This document shows positions 22,663 to 33,902 of a DNA stretch of 64,000 nt, one piece after another. Positions within the stretch are counted from its first letter, which is position 1. Each line of letters opens with the position of its first letter. The notes below the pieces were generated by a model, which searched no databases, was not told the origin of the DNA, and saw only the letters and a list, made by a program, of their open reading frames with translations. A program made the translations under genes and the position numbers. Source of the stretch: Roridomyces roridus (Eukaryota > Basidiomycota > Agaricomycetes > Agaricales > Mycenaceae); the NCBI GenBank assembly GCA_029378245.1, contig JARKIF010000005.1:1984001-2048000 (forward strand), read 5' to 3'.

Positions 22663-25239
22663 ATGTTGTTTTGTCTTCCCTTCCGGTCCAAGCCCGCAGT
22701 GGAAGAAACGCCTCCTTCGTATCAAGAGACGAAACCTCCGTCATCCTACCGTGCCTCCCTCCACTCGAACTCTGGAGCAGGCTCTGCACAAGTACTCTCC
22801 CAACTCCGCGCACTCCTCACAGAAAACAAGCTCGACGCGTATGTCATCCCGAACGAAGACGAACACGCCTCAGAGATACCCTCCATCTCCGAGTCGCGGC
22901 GCGAGTTCATGACGGGGTTTCGTGGGTCGGCGGGGCTGGCTGTTGTCACACAGCACGAGGCGCTCTTGTTTGTGGATAGTCGGTATTGGATTGCTGCTGA
23001 GAAGGCTATGGATCCGAAGCTTTGGACTTTGAGGAAGATGGACCCGCGTGCGTTGGTGCCTGGTGGGTTCCAGGATTATTTGAGCAGTGTGCGTACACGG
23101 GGAGAGTGATTTGACTTTGGAACTTTATTGAACGGTTCTTTTCAGCTACCCGCGGGAAGTCGTATTGGCGTCGACTCTCGATTGATACCCGCGTCGTTGA
23201 AGACCTCGCTGGATGCTGCTCTCCCAGCGGGCTCGGTGCTCGTCTGCCGACTGGAAAATCTGGTCGACCAAATTTGGACGGACAAGCCAGCGAGGCCTCT
23301 CGACCCCATTAATGTCCATCCACTCAAATTCACTGGTAGGTTTCCTTTCTTCGATATTTCGCTAAAGCTCATTTTGCTTTCTAGGCAGGGCCGCAGACTC
23401 CAAACTCGCGGAGCTGCGCACGACCATGGCCACCTTCTCTGCGACGACCTCGTATCTTGTTACACCTCTCGATGACCTCGCATGGCTTCTGAACCTCCGC
23501 GGAGCGGATATGTTCAATCAACCCTTTTTCTATGCATACTTCTTCCTCTCTGCCACGGATGCCGTATTATTTGTCGACTCGAGGAAAGTCCCCGAGGAGG
23601 TTGTCAGTTACCTCGCGTCCCTCGGTGTAAGGACGCAAGAGTACGGCGCTGTGTGGGAGTTTCTCGAGTCGGAGGTGGAGCGGGATCCCAAGGTGGTACC
23701 TTCTTTCGTCGCCTGCGTTCCCAAGCTGACTGTTCCCCAGGCACAGGTTCTCGTCGATCCCAAAGCCTCGTATGCGGTTGCACAGATACTCGGGGTACGT
23801 GTCTCCCTCCAGTCACTCATTCCTCACTAAACGTCGTGCAGTCCAAGATGACCGTGATCGCCTCCCCCATAAACGCGTCCAAAGCGATCAAGAACGATAC
23901 CGAGATCCAGGGGTTTTATAATGGGAACTTGCGCGATAGCGTCGCCATGGTCCGCTGGTACGGGTGGTTGGAAGAGCAAATCGTCAAGAAGAAGGCGGCT
24001 GTCACAGAGTACCAGGCTGAGAGGAAGCTCAGCGAGTATCGGTCGCAGCAGAAGTATTGGGCCGGGGATTGTGAGTTTATCAGTGCGTATGGGCCGAATG
24101 CAGCGCTGCCGCAGTGCGTGTGTGTCTTTGTCTGGTGGCTTCTACTGACTGGTGTAGTTACGCAGCGGAGGAAGACGATTGCCTAGTCATTGGCCGGGAT
24201 GCGCCGTACTTGATGTGAGAAATCTGCAGCCCATTTGCATCAACTAATGTGATGCAGTGACTCTGGGCAGCAATATCTTGACTGTACGATTGATACCACC
24301 AGGACGGGTGAGCATGTCGCGTGTTTAATCACAGCAGGGAAATTGACTTGGTACAGTGCATTTTGGAACACCGAGTTCGTTTTTTCCTTCGTATTTGGAT
24401 GGTTTCTGACTGAAGCATCACAGCTGCAGAGCATAAACGAGCCTTTACACGTGTCTTGCAAGCACATATCGCCGTGGACGCATTGGTCTTTCCCTCTGGA
24501 ACCACGGGCACCAACCTCGATGGGATAGTCAGGCATCATCTTTGGAAGGACGGGATGTGAGTTGCCTGATACATACCCGAATTGTGAGTTAACACAGACT
24601 AGGAATTTCGGGCATGGGCCTGGACACGGTTCGTCGCTGTCTTCCATTGTGAATCTTAATTCATTTATCTGTGCAGGAATCGGAAGGTGAGTGCCAACGC
24701 CATGGCTGCTTTTTGCGCTCCAAATACATTCAAGCTATGGCGTCGTCCACGAGAGTGAGTGCATTTCGGATGGACTATTCCAGTATTTGATTTTCATTTC
24801 TAGGTTCGACTGGAATCAGTGTGCCCTTTGTGTTCAAACCAGGACACGTCGTAACCAACGAGCCGGGATTCTGTGCGTGCTTTGCCATTCACACTGTAGC
24901 TCAAAAAAAAACTAAATATGAACAGACGCGGAGGGCAACTTTGGGTGTCGTATCGAGTCTACGATTGTTGCGGTCAAGAAGAAGACACTTGTTGGGTTCG
25001 GAGGCGATATTTGGATGGGCTTTGATCGCTGCACGATGGTTCCCATTCAGAGTAAGCTTGTGGACTTTTCGCTGCTGACGAAGGAGGAAACGGCTTGGTT
25101 GGAGGGGCACAATAAGTTGTGCTACCAGAAGGTTAGGTTTAACCTATCCTATCCTGACTTGACCTAACCCCGCCTATAGCTGAGGCCGTTGTTGAAGGAC
25201 GACAAGAGGGCATTGAGTTTGCTGGGGAGGTTTTTCTAG
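22663..25239 (+). CDS. Xaa-Pro aminopeptidase P (creatinase N-domains + M24 metallopeptidase)
   Basis: Removes N-terminal residues preceding proline; two-metal (Mn) enzyme, probably cytosolic (no leader). The start MLFCLPFRSKPAVEETPPSY leads into creatinase domain 1 (LRALLTENKLDAYVIPNEDE, FRGSAGLAVVTQHEALLFVD) and domain 2 (TTSYLVTPLDDLAWLLNLRG). The catalytic M24 domain is spread over many small exons after 23840: DSGQQYLDCTIDTTRT with both metal Asp residues (about 24257-24300), FPSGTTGTNLDGIVRHHLW, NFGHGPGHG-IG, YGVVHES with Glu, VFKPGHVVTNEPGF with Glu, and GNFGCRIESTIVAVKKK with Glu. The tail is YQKLRPLLKDDKRALSLLGR with a stop at 25239. The usual HGTGHG is HGPGHG here and VHEGP is VHESS. 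All metal ligands survive, so activity is plausible. About a dozen introns; some exons are only 10-25 nt. Confidence 0.9.
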
Positions 25240-25291
25240 TCTAATCTTATCGCACTTTGGAAGTAATAACTTTTTGATTCATCATTTCACC

Positions 25292-26005
25292 ATGTCTCTC
25301 GTACCCATATCGTTTGGCTCTGCTGGACGCCCGCCCATTGTGCTTGTCCACGACATCAGTGGTAGTGCATTCCCGTACATTCCCTTCGCCTTGGACGCGA
25401 CCCTCAAGCAGCACACCATCTATGGCATATCCGCTCTCAAATCCAATAATTCCTCGTTTGGCTTTGAGAGCGTCTCCGCTTGGGCAGAGTCATACGCGAA
25501 CCTCCTCGATGAGCTGAAGGAGAAACGCGTCATCCTTGGCGGGTGGTCGCTTGGAGGGGTTCTAGCGATGGAGATGGCGCGTATACTGGCGAAGAGAGGA
25601 CGGTTCCAAGTGCTTGGCGTAGTGTGCATCGACTCGCACGCGCCGTGGCATACTAGCGCGTTGCCGTTGCGGACTGTACCGCAGGGCGTGGAGGTTGGCG
25701 GGCGATTGGTCGAGTCGGCCTATTTTACGCCATCAGAGATGAGCCGTCTTGTGGACTTGTGGACGGGGACGACGAGGGAAGAGTTGGCGGCAGCGGGCAA
25801 GTTGCAGTGCTCGTCGTGGTTGATTACTCCCGCCGCGTCTGGGTGCAACGGGCTAGAGGATTGGTTTGGCGAGCATCCTGAGCGCGTGCTGCGTGTCGGT
25901 CAGGAAGGAGAAGGCTGCGACCATTTTTCGATGATGGAGGCCAAAGGGCGGTGGATTCCAGAGGTTGTCTTGGCTGTGAAGGACGTTGTTCGGCAACTCC
26001 CGTAG
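25292..26005 (+). CDS. Stand-alone thioesterase-type alpha/beta hydrolase
   Basis: Intron-free reading of about 237 residues from MSLVPISFGSAGRPPIVLVH. It has the thioesterase-domain pattern of NRPS/PKS releasing enzymes: an oxyanion-loop strand PPIVLVHDISGSAFPYIPF, nucleophile Ser in VILGGWSLGGVLAMEMARIL, the acid Asp in VLGVVCIDSHAP, and the catalytic His in EGCDHFSMMEAKGRW near the end. The triad looks complete. Substrate unknown; no synthase gene is in the window, so this is a free-standing hydrolase or thioesterase. Its 3' two-thirds from 25561 are duplicated at 33903, where they are degraded. An in-frame ATG at 25274 is also possible. Confidence 0.85.
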   Translation: MSLVPISFGSAGRPPIVLVHDISGSAFPYIPFALDATLKQHTIYGISALKSNNSSFGFESVSAWAESYANLLDELKEKRVILGGWSLGGVLAMEMARILAKRGRFQVLGVVCIDSHAPWHTSALPLRTVPQGVEVGGRLVESAYFTPSEMSRLVDLWTGTTREELAAAGKLQCSSWLITPAASGCNGLEDWFGEHPERVLRVGQEGEGCDHFSMMEAKGRWIPEVVLAVKDVVRQLP

Positions 26006-26059
26006 TCTCTTTCATGTCCACCACTGTACTTTCACCACTCAAAACTTGGCTTGAGCGTT

Positions 26060-27499
26060 ATGGCGGCTATATTCACCCCCAGATTCAGTTTTCTCAAGGC
26101 TAGTGGTCTCCCGATGTCCGTTTCTCAGCCTGTTGAGAGTACATTCAAGTCGACGCGGGTTTTTCTGTTGTCGCGTCGCAAGATTTGCCTCCAGACAGCA
26201 AGATAGCGTCTTGCCCTTTTCAACTAGTTGTCACCAAGGATTCTGCGCTTGTGGCACTCAGGACTATGCTCGGAGACGCGACACCACTACAATCTTGGTC
26301 TCCTCGTCAACTGATTTCTTCGTATCTCTGCTTTCACTGGATTATCGCAGACAATTCGAGGTAAACTTGGAGCAGATAGAATTCTACTAACATCCAGGCA
26401 GTTTGAAGCATGGCCCTTACGTGGATTCTCTGCCTTCACGCGACAAACTACGAACGCCCCTTCATTTCACACCAAAAGAACTAGAATTGTTCAAGGGATC
26501 CAATCTGTACGGCGCGACGCTTGACCGTGAACGGGATTGGAGAGTAGAGTATGAGCAATGTCATGCTGCTATCGCCAATGTGAACGAGGAGTGGGGCAAC
26601 CAGTTTACCTGGTGCGGCTCGCGTCCTGCCTCCACGCTCTCTGGCTTGACCAATGTACAGGGAACTCTTTCTAACAGCTGCGACGCATCTGTCTTCGAGG
26701 GCATTTCCTTCGACTCTAATGTCCGAGACGCCGTCTCTCACGTCCCCGACGGACTCTGAGCCGATATTACTTCCTGGCGTCGACTCGCTCAATCATGCCC
26801 GCGGCGCACCTGTCTCGTGGGTCTCATCCTATGGTCCGATAACATCCCCCGAGTCGACCATCTCGCTCGTCTTGCACAATGCCATCGCAGCAGGGGAGGA
26901 GGCTTTCAATAATTATGGGGTTGGTCATTTTTTTGGCTGCACAAACAATTGTTCATTTGACTCCAGGCGAAACCAAATTCTGAGCTCATCCTCGGATACG
27001 GGTTTTCCCTCCCCGACGTGAGTTATTCATCCTTTTCGTGCCAACATTTCTTACACGCGGCAGAACCCAGACGATACCATCGTCCTGAAATTGGGAGGGG
27101 TCGAGGGAAAGAAATGGGAAGTCGGACGCGACGCGCGTGAAGCCGAGCAAGTCTGGGACGGTGTCCTTGCGATGATGCTCGGCAGCCCGGACGCTGAGCC
27201 CACTTACGAAGATTATTTGGATGCAGCTGCGGCGCTGACGGAGATGGTCGAGACGTTACTCGACAAATTGCCGCATGCGTCTGCTGTTGAAGTGGATGCT
27301 GGCATTCGAGAAGATGTTGTGGGAATGTTTTCCGCGTATGTTAAAGGTAAACGGGTAGTCCTATGTGCGGTACATGGGACTGAGGGATTTTCCAGGTCAA
27401 CGAGAGATCCTCGAGTCTTTGGTTGTGTTTGCGAGGTCGAAAGAAGAGGTGGGGATTAGTATGGCCAGGGAGGAGGGAATCGAAGTGGTGCTGGACTAG
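26060..27499 (+). pseudogene. SET-domain lysine methyltransferase, copy 1, frameshifted
   Basis: Nearly identical to the intact copy at 34218-35659, with the same introns. It starts MAAIFTPRFSFLKASGLPMS, but one base is missing after 26143 (GTACATTC against GTACAATTC), which throws the frame into a stop near 26205; no alternative ATG restores it because the downstream frame is closed by TGA. Beyond the lesion all exons remain open: the RDWRVEYEQCHAAIANVNEE region, the SET core GVDSLNHARGAPVSWVSSYG, EEAFNNYG joined to AKPNSELILGYGFSLPD, a C-terminal substrate-binding-type region (AEPTYEDYLDAAAALTEMVE) and the end EEGIEVVLD at 27499. With a single lesion this is either a young pseudogene or a sequencing error. 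Confidence 0.8.
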
Positions 27500-27639
27500 G
27501 CGTTTCACTCGGAGGATTCAGATATCGGAGAATGAGTCTCGACATCTCACTCTGTACAGCACCGTAGCCTTGTCGGCCAATCGATACGTGCCCGCCGATG
27601 ACCTGACCTCTTTGAAAGGTGGCGCTGAGCGCTAACTGG

Positions 27640-28170
27640 CAGGAAAGAAGACATCCAACCTCACGCTCCAGACAAGTTCGACCTGAACCTCCACAACAAG
27701 CCCCCAAATTCCCATTCCTCCTCTTCTTTGCAGGAACCTTCGTCGCCCCTTACCCCTCCAAGCCCGGAAAATCCGTCGCGGACCACTTCCACCGAGCACC
27801 ATCCTATACTCGCTGAACCTATGGGCCCCAGAAAGGCACAACTTCTTAAACGGCGCGCCGAGATCGTCGTATGGCACTGTCTTGTTAATCCTAGCCAAAG
27901 CTCTCATCATCAGGCCAAGTTGCAGGCGGCTGTCGCCACAGTCGACGTGAAGGGTGTTGTAAACTAACTAAAGCTAGTTAAATTCCAGACGATGGCCAAG
28001 CTACAACGACTCGGACTCGTTGACTGAAGAAGAAATCTGTATGCTTCACCTTTACCAGCTTGGTCCGCGCTGACTCTCTCCAGCCCTGATCTGGCTCCCA
28101 ACGCCGGAGCAGCGACAGAGAACGCAGGCTGTAATTGCAGAGAGCTGACGGCAGACCTGAAGTAGGTGTA
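27640..28170 (+). pseudogene. Relic of an unrecognised small gene, copy 1
   Basis: Downstream of the SET copy the DNA is similar to 35795-36350. Here the frame PPNSHSSSSLQEPSSPLT...AQLLKRRAEIVVWHCL... and HHQAKLQAAVATVDVKGVVN is open. The ATG present in the other copy (CAATGCC) is reduced to CAAGCC, and about 40 bp encoding KLQEVMEPYREEL are deleted near 27995. Later exon sequence similar to LIWLPMPEQQQRTQASIVEM survives only in frame-broken form. I do not recognise the family. The putative protein would be small (about 150 residues) with a Ser/Pro-rich start and helical middle. Confidence 0.5.
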
Positions 28171-28692
28171 GGTACGTCAGAATCAAGTCCCATTCCGCGA
28201 GTTAGTTCGGGAGAGTTCGGGACGGAACAGCCGATATCCGAACTTGAGTGATACAGGTATCTCGGCCAACACTTCCATGTACACGGCGGTGTCTCGGCAG
28301 CCCGGAGGCTGCTTCCTCTCGACTCAATGTGCTCAATTCCAGCTTGGCCGGGGATTTCACGTTGCTTGGTGGCCCTAATGCAAAGATTTCTCAAGTTGCT
28401 TGAGCTTTGCCGAGTGAGGATCAATTTGATCGCCGTTGACCGGCAAGTTTTGGCACATTCTCAACCAGACACTTGTTGAAGATGGGAGGGCCAAGCAAGC
28501 AATCACCAAAAGCCAAGAGCGGAGGCACGGTCGGTCGGCTGGCGGCGTGTCAGGGCTGTCATCCTTTCGGGGAAATCTAATTAACAGTTCCAACCGCTCG
28601 CTCTCCTTGATGGGCGTACTAAGGAAGGAAGGAGGGAAGGATTAGCAATAATCGAACCGCAGATCAAGCTGAATTACACATGTACAATTTAA
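28171..28692. other. Intergenic region right of duplication copy 1
   Basis: Similarity to the 36-kb copy ends at about 28180. No gene is evident in the following 500 bp; short frames on both strands match nothing. It separates the duplicated block from the 3' end of the kinase-like gene. Confidence 0.5.
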
Positions 28693-30953
28693 CTATTCAT
28701 TACGAGCCCGCTTTGCCAAGTGCTCCGTGTCGTCCTCCAGTGAACGTTTACTCTTATTCGAAGCTTGGCTCAAGATTTGCTGCATGATACGGACATCGTC
28801 TTCCATCGCGATCTCCTTCATCCCGAAACTTGACCCCATGGCAGGGAATCCGGTATCCCGGTACAGGTTGTACGGGTAATGAACCTCGCCGACCTTGCCA
28901 GCCCAGGCAAAGTCCACCACGCGGACACTGCTCCCATGCACCATGATATTCCGAGGCCGCAAATCACCATGAACGCACCCGTTCTCTCGGAGAATACGTA
29001 GCACGGCGTCGAGTTGGTCGCATTGAGGAACGGTCGGGACGTCGACGGGTCGGAAATTGAAATGGAGCTCTTCCATCACGACCATCTTCACACCAATGTC
29101 TAGGTCAGCGAAGGGATGGCCGCAATACAACAGCTTCGGTGCCAAATCCGCGCGCGCCAATAGCCGGTGCACATCCTCCCCACAAGTTTCCGCAAACTTG
29201 ACGATAACAGCTTGGTCGCCGCACGAAGCCCTGAAAATCGAGGCTTGAGCAGGAGTATTGTTCTTCGACAGAGGTCCCCTGAACACGAGCTTGCGTGGCT
29301 CATCGTCAACACCCTGGAACACCAAGCATTGGGGGTAGTATTTGGCACCCTGGGGAGCCCTGGAATCCATGTCGCCGGGATGGATTACAGGAACCTTGGC
29401 CCAATTCTCATATTCTTTGTCAAGTAAGCGGATGGACTCTTTGAGGGTCTTGAGTACATGGGCCGTGCGGAGAACTGACTTTGTGTCGAGGAGGCGGTCA
29501 TGCTGCAGGTTGATGCACGCAAACTCTTGGGTTATCCAGTCCCCAGGAAACGCAGCGCCATGGATCGTCAGTGTCGGACCTTGGACGGTCAAGAGGAAGG
29601 CGGGTCGACTGCATCGGAGGTTCAGCTGCGCGAAATCCTGTTCCAGTCAATTGGCTGTTCAGTCAGAAAACCAAGACGCACATCATATGGCCAGAATGCA
29701 ATGTAGGACCCCATGGCTCCCCAAATGACGTCTCTTCCACCCAGTCCTTTCTCATTTATATCCTCTCTGTAAGCCAGGTTGTATATGGCTTCCATGTCCT
29801 CTTCCATGTCCGTGAGCAAAGGCTTGATCACATCGATATGCGGTTTGACTTCGTCATGTTTCATGGAGAGTTGTCTTGTCTTGCCAAACATTCTGCCCAA
29901 AATGTTGTTGAGAGGCCCCGAGATCGCCGAGGTGCGCAGCGCCTCCTCTGTGTACATTGCTCCACCTGCGGTCAACAGCTGTTGAACGTGTTCCATCAAC
30001 GTTCCACGCTGGCGTTCGTCGCCCAGGGTCTTGATATCCACCGGTGTATCATATTTCGTATTTGCGACAAAGTGGCTGAAGGCGCGCGAGAATAGGGTCA
30101 GCGGCAGTCCGAGCGGAGGCAAGGCTCCAGGCAGGTGACGGCCGTTCAACACGCGCGTCTTGGGGTCTGTTTGCCGGCTCTGAAAGGCGTCCACGTGCAT
30201 ATCGCTGAGCGGCAAACCGATCGACTTCGCCACCTCCAGCCTTTGTCGCTCAGTGACGCAGTGCGCAGTTTCTGGTATGATCGTGAGCAACAAGTCAGAT
30301 TGCCAGCAGCTCCTCACGTACCTGGAGACGCAAGGAGCGGTAGCCCGAGCGAAGGCAAGGCTCTAGGCAGGTGACTGCCGTTCAAGACGCGCGTCTTGGG
30401 GTCTGTTTGTCTGCTCTGAAAGTCGTTCACGTGCGTATCGCTGGGCGGCAAACCGATGGAGTTTGCTGCCTCTAGCCTTTGTCGCTCAGCGACGCAGTGC
30501 GCAGTTTCTGGTATGATCGTAAGCGATATTTTGGGTTGCCAGCGGCCCCTCACGTACCTGAAAACGCATCCAGTGCCTTCCTTTTCCCTACGGCGACGAG
30601 GTGAGCCTGAAAGCAAGTCAGCCAAGTCGATAGTAGTCGGTCCCGCAACCTACACAGCCGCAAGAATTCTCCACGGATTGCCAGGAGACCCCAGGGGCAA
30701 GTGGAGTGAGTTGGTTCCATGGCCCCGAGACGAGATTTTCGTGGTCGGCAAAGTCGAAAATATCCTGCAGAGAGACTACGTCCTTTGCCAACGTGAATAG
30801 GGTAGTAGTTGTTGGGTTGAGCGACGGCAGTTTTTTGAAAATAGGTTCAGGGACTTGGTCTGCGGCGATGTCCGGAGAGGCTTCAAATAACCTATGTATC
30901 GCGTCGAGAGGAGTCCGGTAGTCTTCAAGAACCAAGACAACTTGGGCGTGCAT
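28693..30953 (-). CDS. Kinase-like protein with HGDLRPxN loop and tandemly duplicated exon
   Basis: The start at 30953 (MHAQVVLVLEDYRTPLDAIH) opens an N-terminal region of unknown type. An exon AHLVAVGKRKALDAFS is followed by two near-identical 62-codon exons (30322-30507 and the homologous start at 30271), then TKYDTPVDIKTLGDERQRGT, GRDVIWGAMGSYIAFWPYDV, and an uninterrupted stretch beginning TVQGPTLTIHGAAFPGDWIT. The kinase-like C-lobe shows QAVIVKFAE (candidate Lys), MVVMEELHFNFRPVDVP (hinge), VHGDLRPRNIMV (catalytic loop) and VRVVDFAWAGKVGEVHYPYN, ending KRARNE at 28693. The family is a lineage-expanded fungal group near the aminoglycoside/FunK1-type kinases. The third position of the DFG-like motif is Ala here but Asp in the related copy at 63.3 kb. 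Substrate unknown. Confidence 0.7.
30087..30558 (-). repeat. In-frame tandem exon duplication, unit 236 bp
   Basis: Two adjacent units (about 30323-30558 and 30087-30322) each contain an intron GTACGTGAGG...ATACCAG and an exon beginning ETAHCV(A/T)ERQRLE. The complete unit exon is 186 nt (62 codons), entered and left in phase 1, so its inclusion preserves the frame. Units differ at scattered codons, mostly conservative, which suggests both are, or recently were, translated. Confidence 0.85.
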
Positions 30954-31029
30954 GATGAAAGAAGAAGTGGGTTGCCCCTGTTTGAAGCAAGCAGAGACAA
31001 ACAGGAACAATAATTTACACCTGGTAATA

Positions 31030-32595
31030 ATACACTTCGCATTCAAACAGAATACTCGGCCCTTTTCATCCCACGTCGTCGACCCTTGCCCCTGTGCCCC
31101 GCAGACGTCCTCGCAGCAAGTTCCAACGCAAGGCCCACCACATCCCTCGTATCCGTCGGCCGAATAATTCTGTCCCAAAGTCGAGCCGTCGAATAGAGCG
31201 CAGTGGGCTGGCTCTCAACTTCACCTTGCAGCGGCGCGTGCTGTGCGGGGTCCCTACGGGATGAATTGAGAGATCTGTTGGATGAGAAGAGAAGAGAACG
31301 ACGGCGGCGTACATGCTTGGAGACAGTCTTCATGACCTCCGAGAGCTGCGCCCCTCCCATGACCGATATTTTCGCATTCTGCAGCAAGGTCACCAAACCA
31401 TCGGGTACAGCGAGAACAAGTCATACCGGCCACATCCACAAGAACCGTGGCGAGTACTGCAGTCGCATTTAGAAATTTCACAGAAGAATGATCTTGGAGC
31501 AGACATACCGCGCGACCAGCCATACCGTAATTACCCGCACCGAACCAGCCACCGACGATAACCGTGAGTTTCGGGACGTCCGCACAGGCGACAGCGCGCA
31601 CCATCTTGGCGCCTGTATGATCATTCGTTGAAAGGGAAGGGAACGCCCACCATCTTTGGCAATCCCACCCCGCTCCGCCTTGGATCCGACCATGTACCCT
31701 ACGAAGATCAGACGAGGTTTCAATCAGACGAAGAACATACCCGTTACATTGACCAAGAACAGCAACGGGATCTTGCGTTGCGAGCACAGCTCGATAAAGT
31801 GTGTCGCCTTGAGCGCCGAAGGAGAGAACAGAATCCCGTTGTTGGCGCAAATACCGACTTCGTAGCCGTGGATGTGTGCAAATCCCTATACGTTGTGAAT
31901 CCAATGAACCAAAGCAAGGAGTTTAGACCCACGGTGAGCATAGTCGGTCCATACTCCTTCTTGAACTCGCGGAAACGACTACCGTCAACGATGCGCGCGA
32001 TGACGTCGCGCATGTCGAACGCCTGCCTCACATCCGTCCCAACAATACCATGCAGCTCGGAGGCGGGATACAGCGGGGCCTCTGGCGTTGCCTGTGGCTA
32101 AGAACAGGTCAATTGGGCGGAAATCCTGGATAGCAAGGACGCACTAGTCCCGTCACACCCGCGGACTGTCCCAGGTCGCCAATAACCTCTCGAGTGATCG
32201 CAAGCTAGGAATTTCACTCAGCTCAAAGCATGAGAAGAAACGAAATAAATCCCACCGCATGCTCATCGTCATTAGCAAGGTGATCCGTAACTCCACTTTC
32301 ACTGGAATGCATCATCCCGCCACCAAGGGTCTCTTCATCAGCCTCCTCTCCGGTAGCAGCCTTGACCAGTGGTGGACCGGCAAGGAAGATTCGCCCTTGA
32401 TTGCGAACAATGACATTCTCGTCCGCCATCACCGGAACATATGCACCACCTAAACCGCGATGAGTGAATGAATGAATACGTTCGGTTGGAAAGTGCCTAC
32501 CGGCAACCGAGATTCCATGGATAGACGCAATTTGCGGGATTCCGAGAGCCGACATTTGTGCTGGCGCGCCTAAAGAAAGCGGCAACGACAGGTCA
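31030..32595 (-). pseudogene. Methylcrotonoyl-CoA carboxylase beta, 5'-truncated copy
   Basis: Inverted duplicate of the 3' part of the complete gene at 59491-61828. It begins inside the exon encoding [19 protein letters not shown]; one base is missing just before it (GCGCGCCAGCACAAATG against GCGCGCCAGGCACAAATG). It keeps [80 protein letters not shown] and [13 protein letters not shown] with the same intron positions, and runs to [19 protein letters not shown]. The exons for the mitochondrial leader and the N-terminal carboxyltransferase half are absent, so no functional carboxylase subunit can be made. It lies directly upstream of the kinase-like gene, the same order as at 59.5-63.6 kb. Confidence 0.85.
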
Positions 32596-32985
32596 ACCCC
32601 GCAGGGCGCAGTGTGCTGTCCTCGATGACTTGCACCACATGCTTGCCGACGGTGAACTGGGAGATTGTAGGGGAGAGGGAGGCACAAATTCTGTTCTTCG
32701 CCTCGATTGGACGTTTCGTTATCCGGAAGTGTGATAGGTGTTTTCTGGAGCTTGCGTCAGGTGTGCTTGAAGTGCTGCGCGAACAAGTCAACTCGTGGTA
32801 GTGTTGCCGAGTAACCGGTGAAGCTTCCGATGATAATTGGGTGCCAACTTGACCATGAAGATCCACGCGGATAGGCAGTACGGCACATAGAAATGGTTTA
32901 AAAAGTCATGCTCCTGTCATTTGGCGGATATTCCTTTGTTCGGACAAAAGAATCACTTCCCAATGACAAGAGATTATCCCCCGTG
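32596..32985. other. Junction DNA between the MCC-beta and AFG1 relics
   Basis: About 390 bp matching neither neighbour. Minus-strand frames (e.g. [20 protein letters not shown] just before the MCC relic) look protein-like, but I cannot place them in a family. It may be a fragment of a third gene captured at the breakpoint. Confidence 0.35.
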
Positions 32986-32989
32986 GCAG

Positions 32990-33886
32990 TTATCGGGAAT
33001 ACCTAAGTTAAAGTGAGTGACATGCGAGTCTGTGTGGATGATCTTCCGCGCTCGATGGATTATTGCGCAGTTCCTTAAACGTGAACTTGAGGTGTAGACG
33101 GCGACAATCAAGGTACAGGTGCGGCCCCAGATGGGCAGCTTGCGATTTGGGACGACCGGATCGTCCTCTTGACCCTTGCTCAGCGAATCGAATGTCGAGT
33201 CCATTGCCTTCTTGGTTTCTGGACCGAGAGGGTGGTATCGTCTCACGGAGGGATCCTGGCCACTCGTCGGCAATCTGGTGAATAAGTAAAAGCAAGAGAT
33301 ATTTGGGTGAACCCACCCGTACTCGAGTCCAGATCAGTCACCTCGAATTGAGTCTTGAGAAGCAGGATGGCAGGGATGAAACTCGATCGTTAGATGCCAC
33401 GGATGTCGACTGTACGGATGGGTTGGCGGAGGACGAAAGAAAGCCCATCGAAACTCACTTGGAACTCATCACCCAAAGTTAAGAAGATTCTCCAGGAGAC
33501 GTCGTAGAAACCCGCCGTACTTGGACTCGTCAAAACACAGAACATAGGCCTCGTTCGCGAGGTCCCTGGCCACAGGCAGTATCGCATCTCCAATTTTGCC
33601 GCCAGCAGCCTTGACGGCATGTATTCGTTTATGCATGGTGATTATGAATGCATGGAATGCTTCCGGGTGATGTTGGGAGAAAATAATAGTTCCATGAGAG
33701 TCTTGTCTAGCCCTACATCGCCGGAGAGGTACAGAACCTTGGGAGCGTTAGCCGGTGCAGCATGACAAGGTCTTCTATTCACCGGCGTTGCTTTGGGCTC
33801 AGGAACCATATTAGGGCTGGACAGACAATGCTGCAACGGAAGCATGCGGAGTTCCTCGGTCAAAGAGTCGTCGAAAACCTGTAATT
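32990..33886 (-). pseudogene. AFG1-like mitochondrial ATPase, shredded remnants
   Basis: Pieces of an AFG1/LACE1-family AAA ATPase appear in correct order on the minus strand but in different frames with gaps. They are: PKVLYLSGDVGLDKTLMELL (degenerate P-loop, about 33740); HKRIHAVKAAGGKIGDAILP with VARDLANEAYVLCFDE (Walker B, about 33500-33630); FLRRLLENLLNFG; SSFIPAILLLKTQFEVTDLD (about 33320-33385); RRYHPLGPETKKAMDSTFDS with DDPVVPNRKLPIWGRT (about 33100-33240); and LKFTFKELRNNPSSAEDHP (about 33030-33085). The P-loop has lost its consensus (GLDKT instead of GTGKS) and the C-terminus is missing. A non-functional relic. Confidence 0.78.
33851..33886 (-). repeat. Direct repeat flanking the SET-containing block, left copy
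   Basis: GTTCCTCGGTCAAAGAGTCG followed by TCGAAAACCTGTAATT resembles 36543-36580 (same core AAAGAGT..TCGAAAACCTGTAA). On the minus strand it encodes VFDDSLTEEL at the start of the AFG1 relic. The two copies bracket the second copy of the thioesterase/SET block. Confidence 0.65.
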
Positions 33887-33902
33887 CAGACTAGATCTTC
33901 TT

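Noticed and set aside
25292..27499. Secondary-metabolite gene cluster around the thioesterase
   Set aside because: No PKS, NRPS, P450 or cluster regulator is adjacent; the velvet gene is 30 kb away and is a global regulator.
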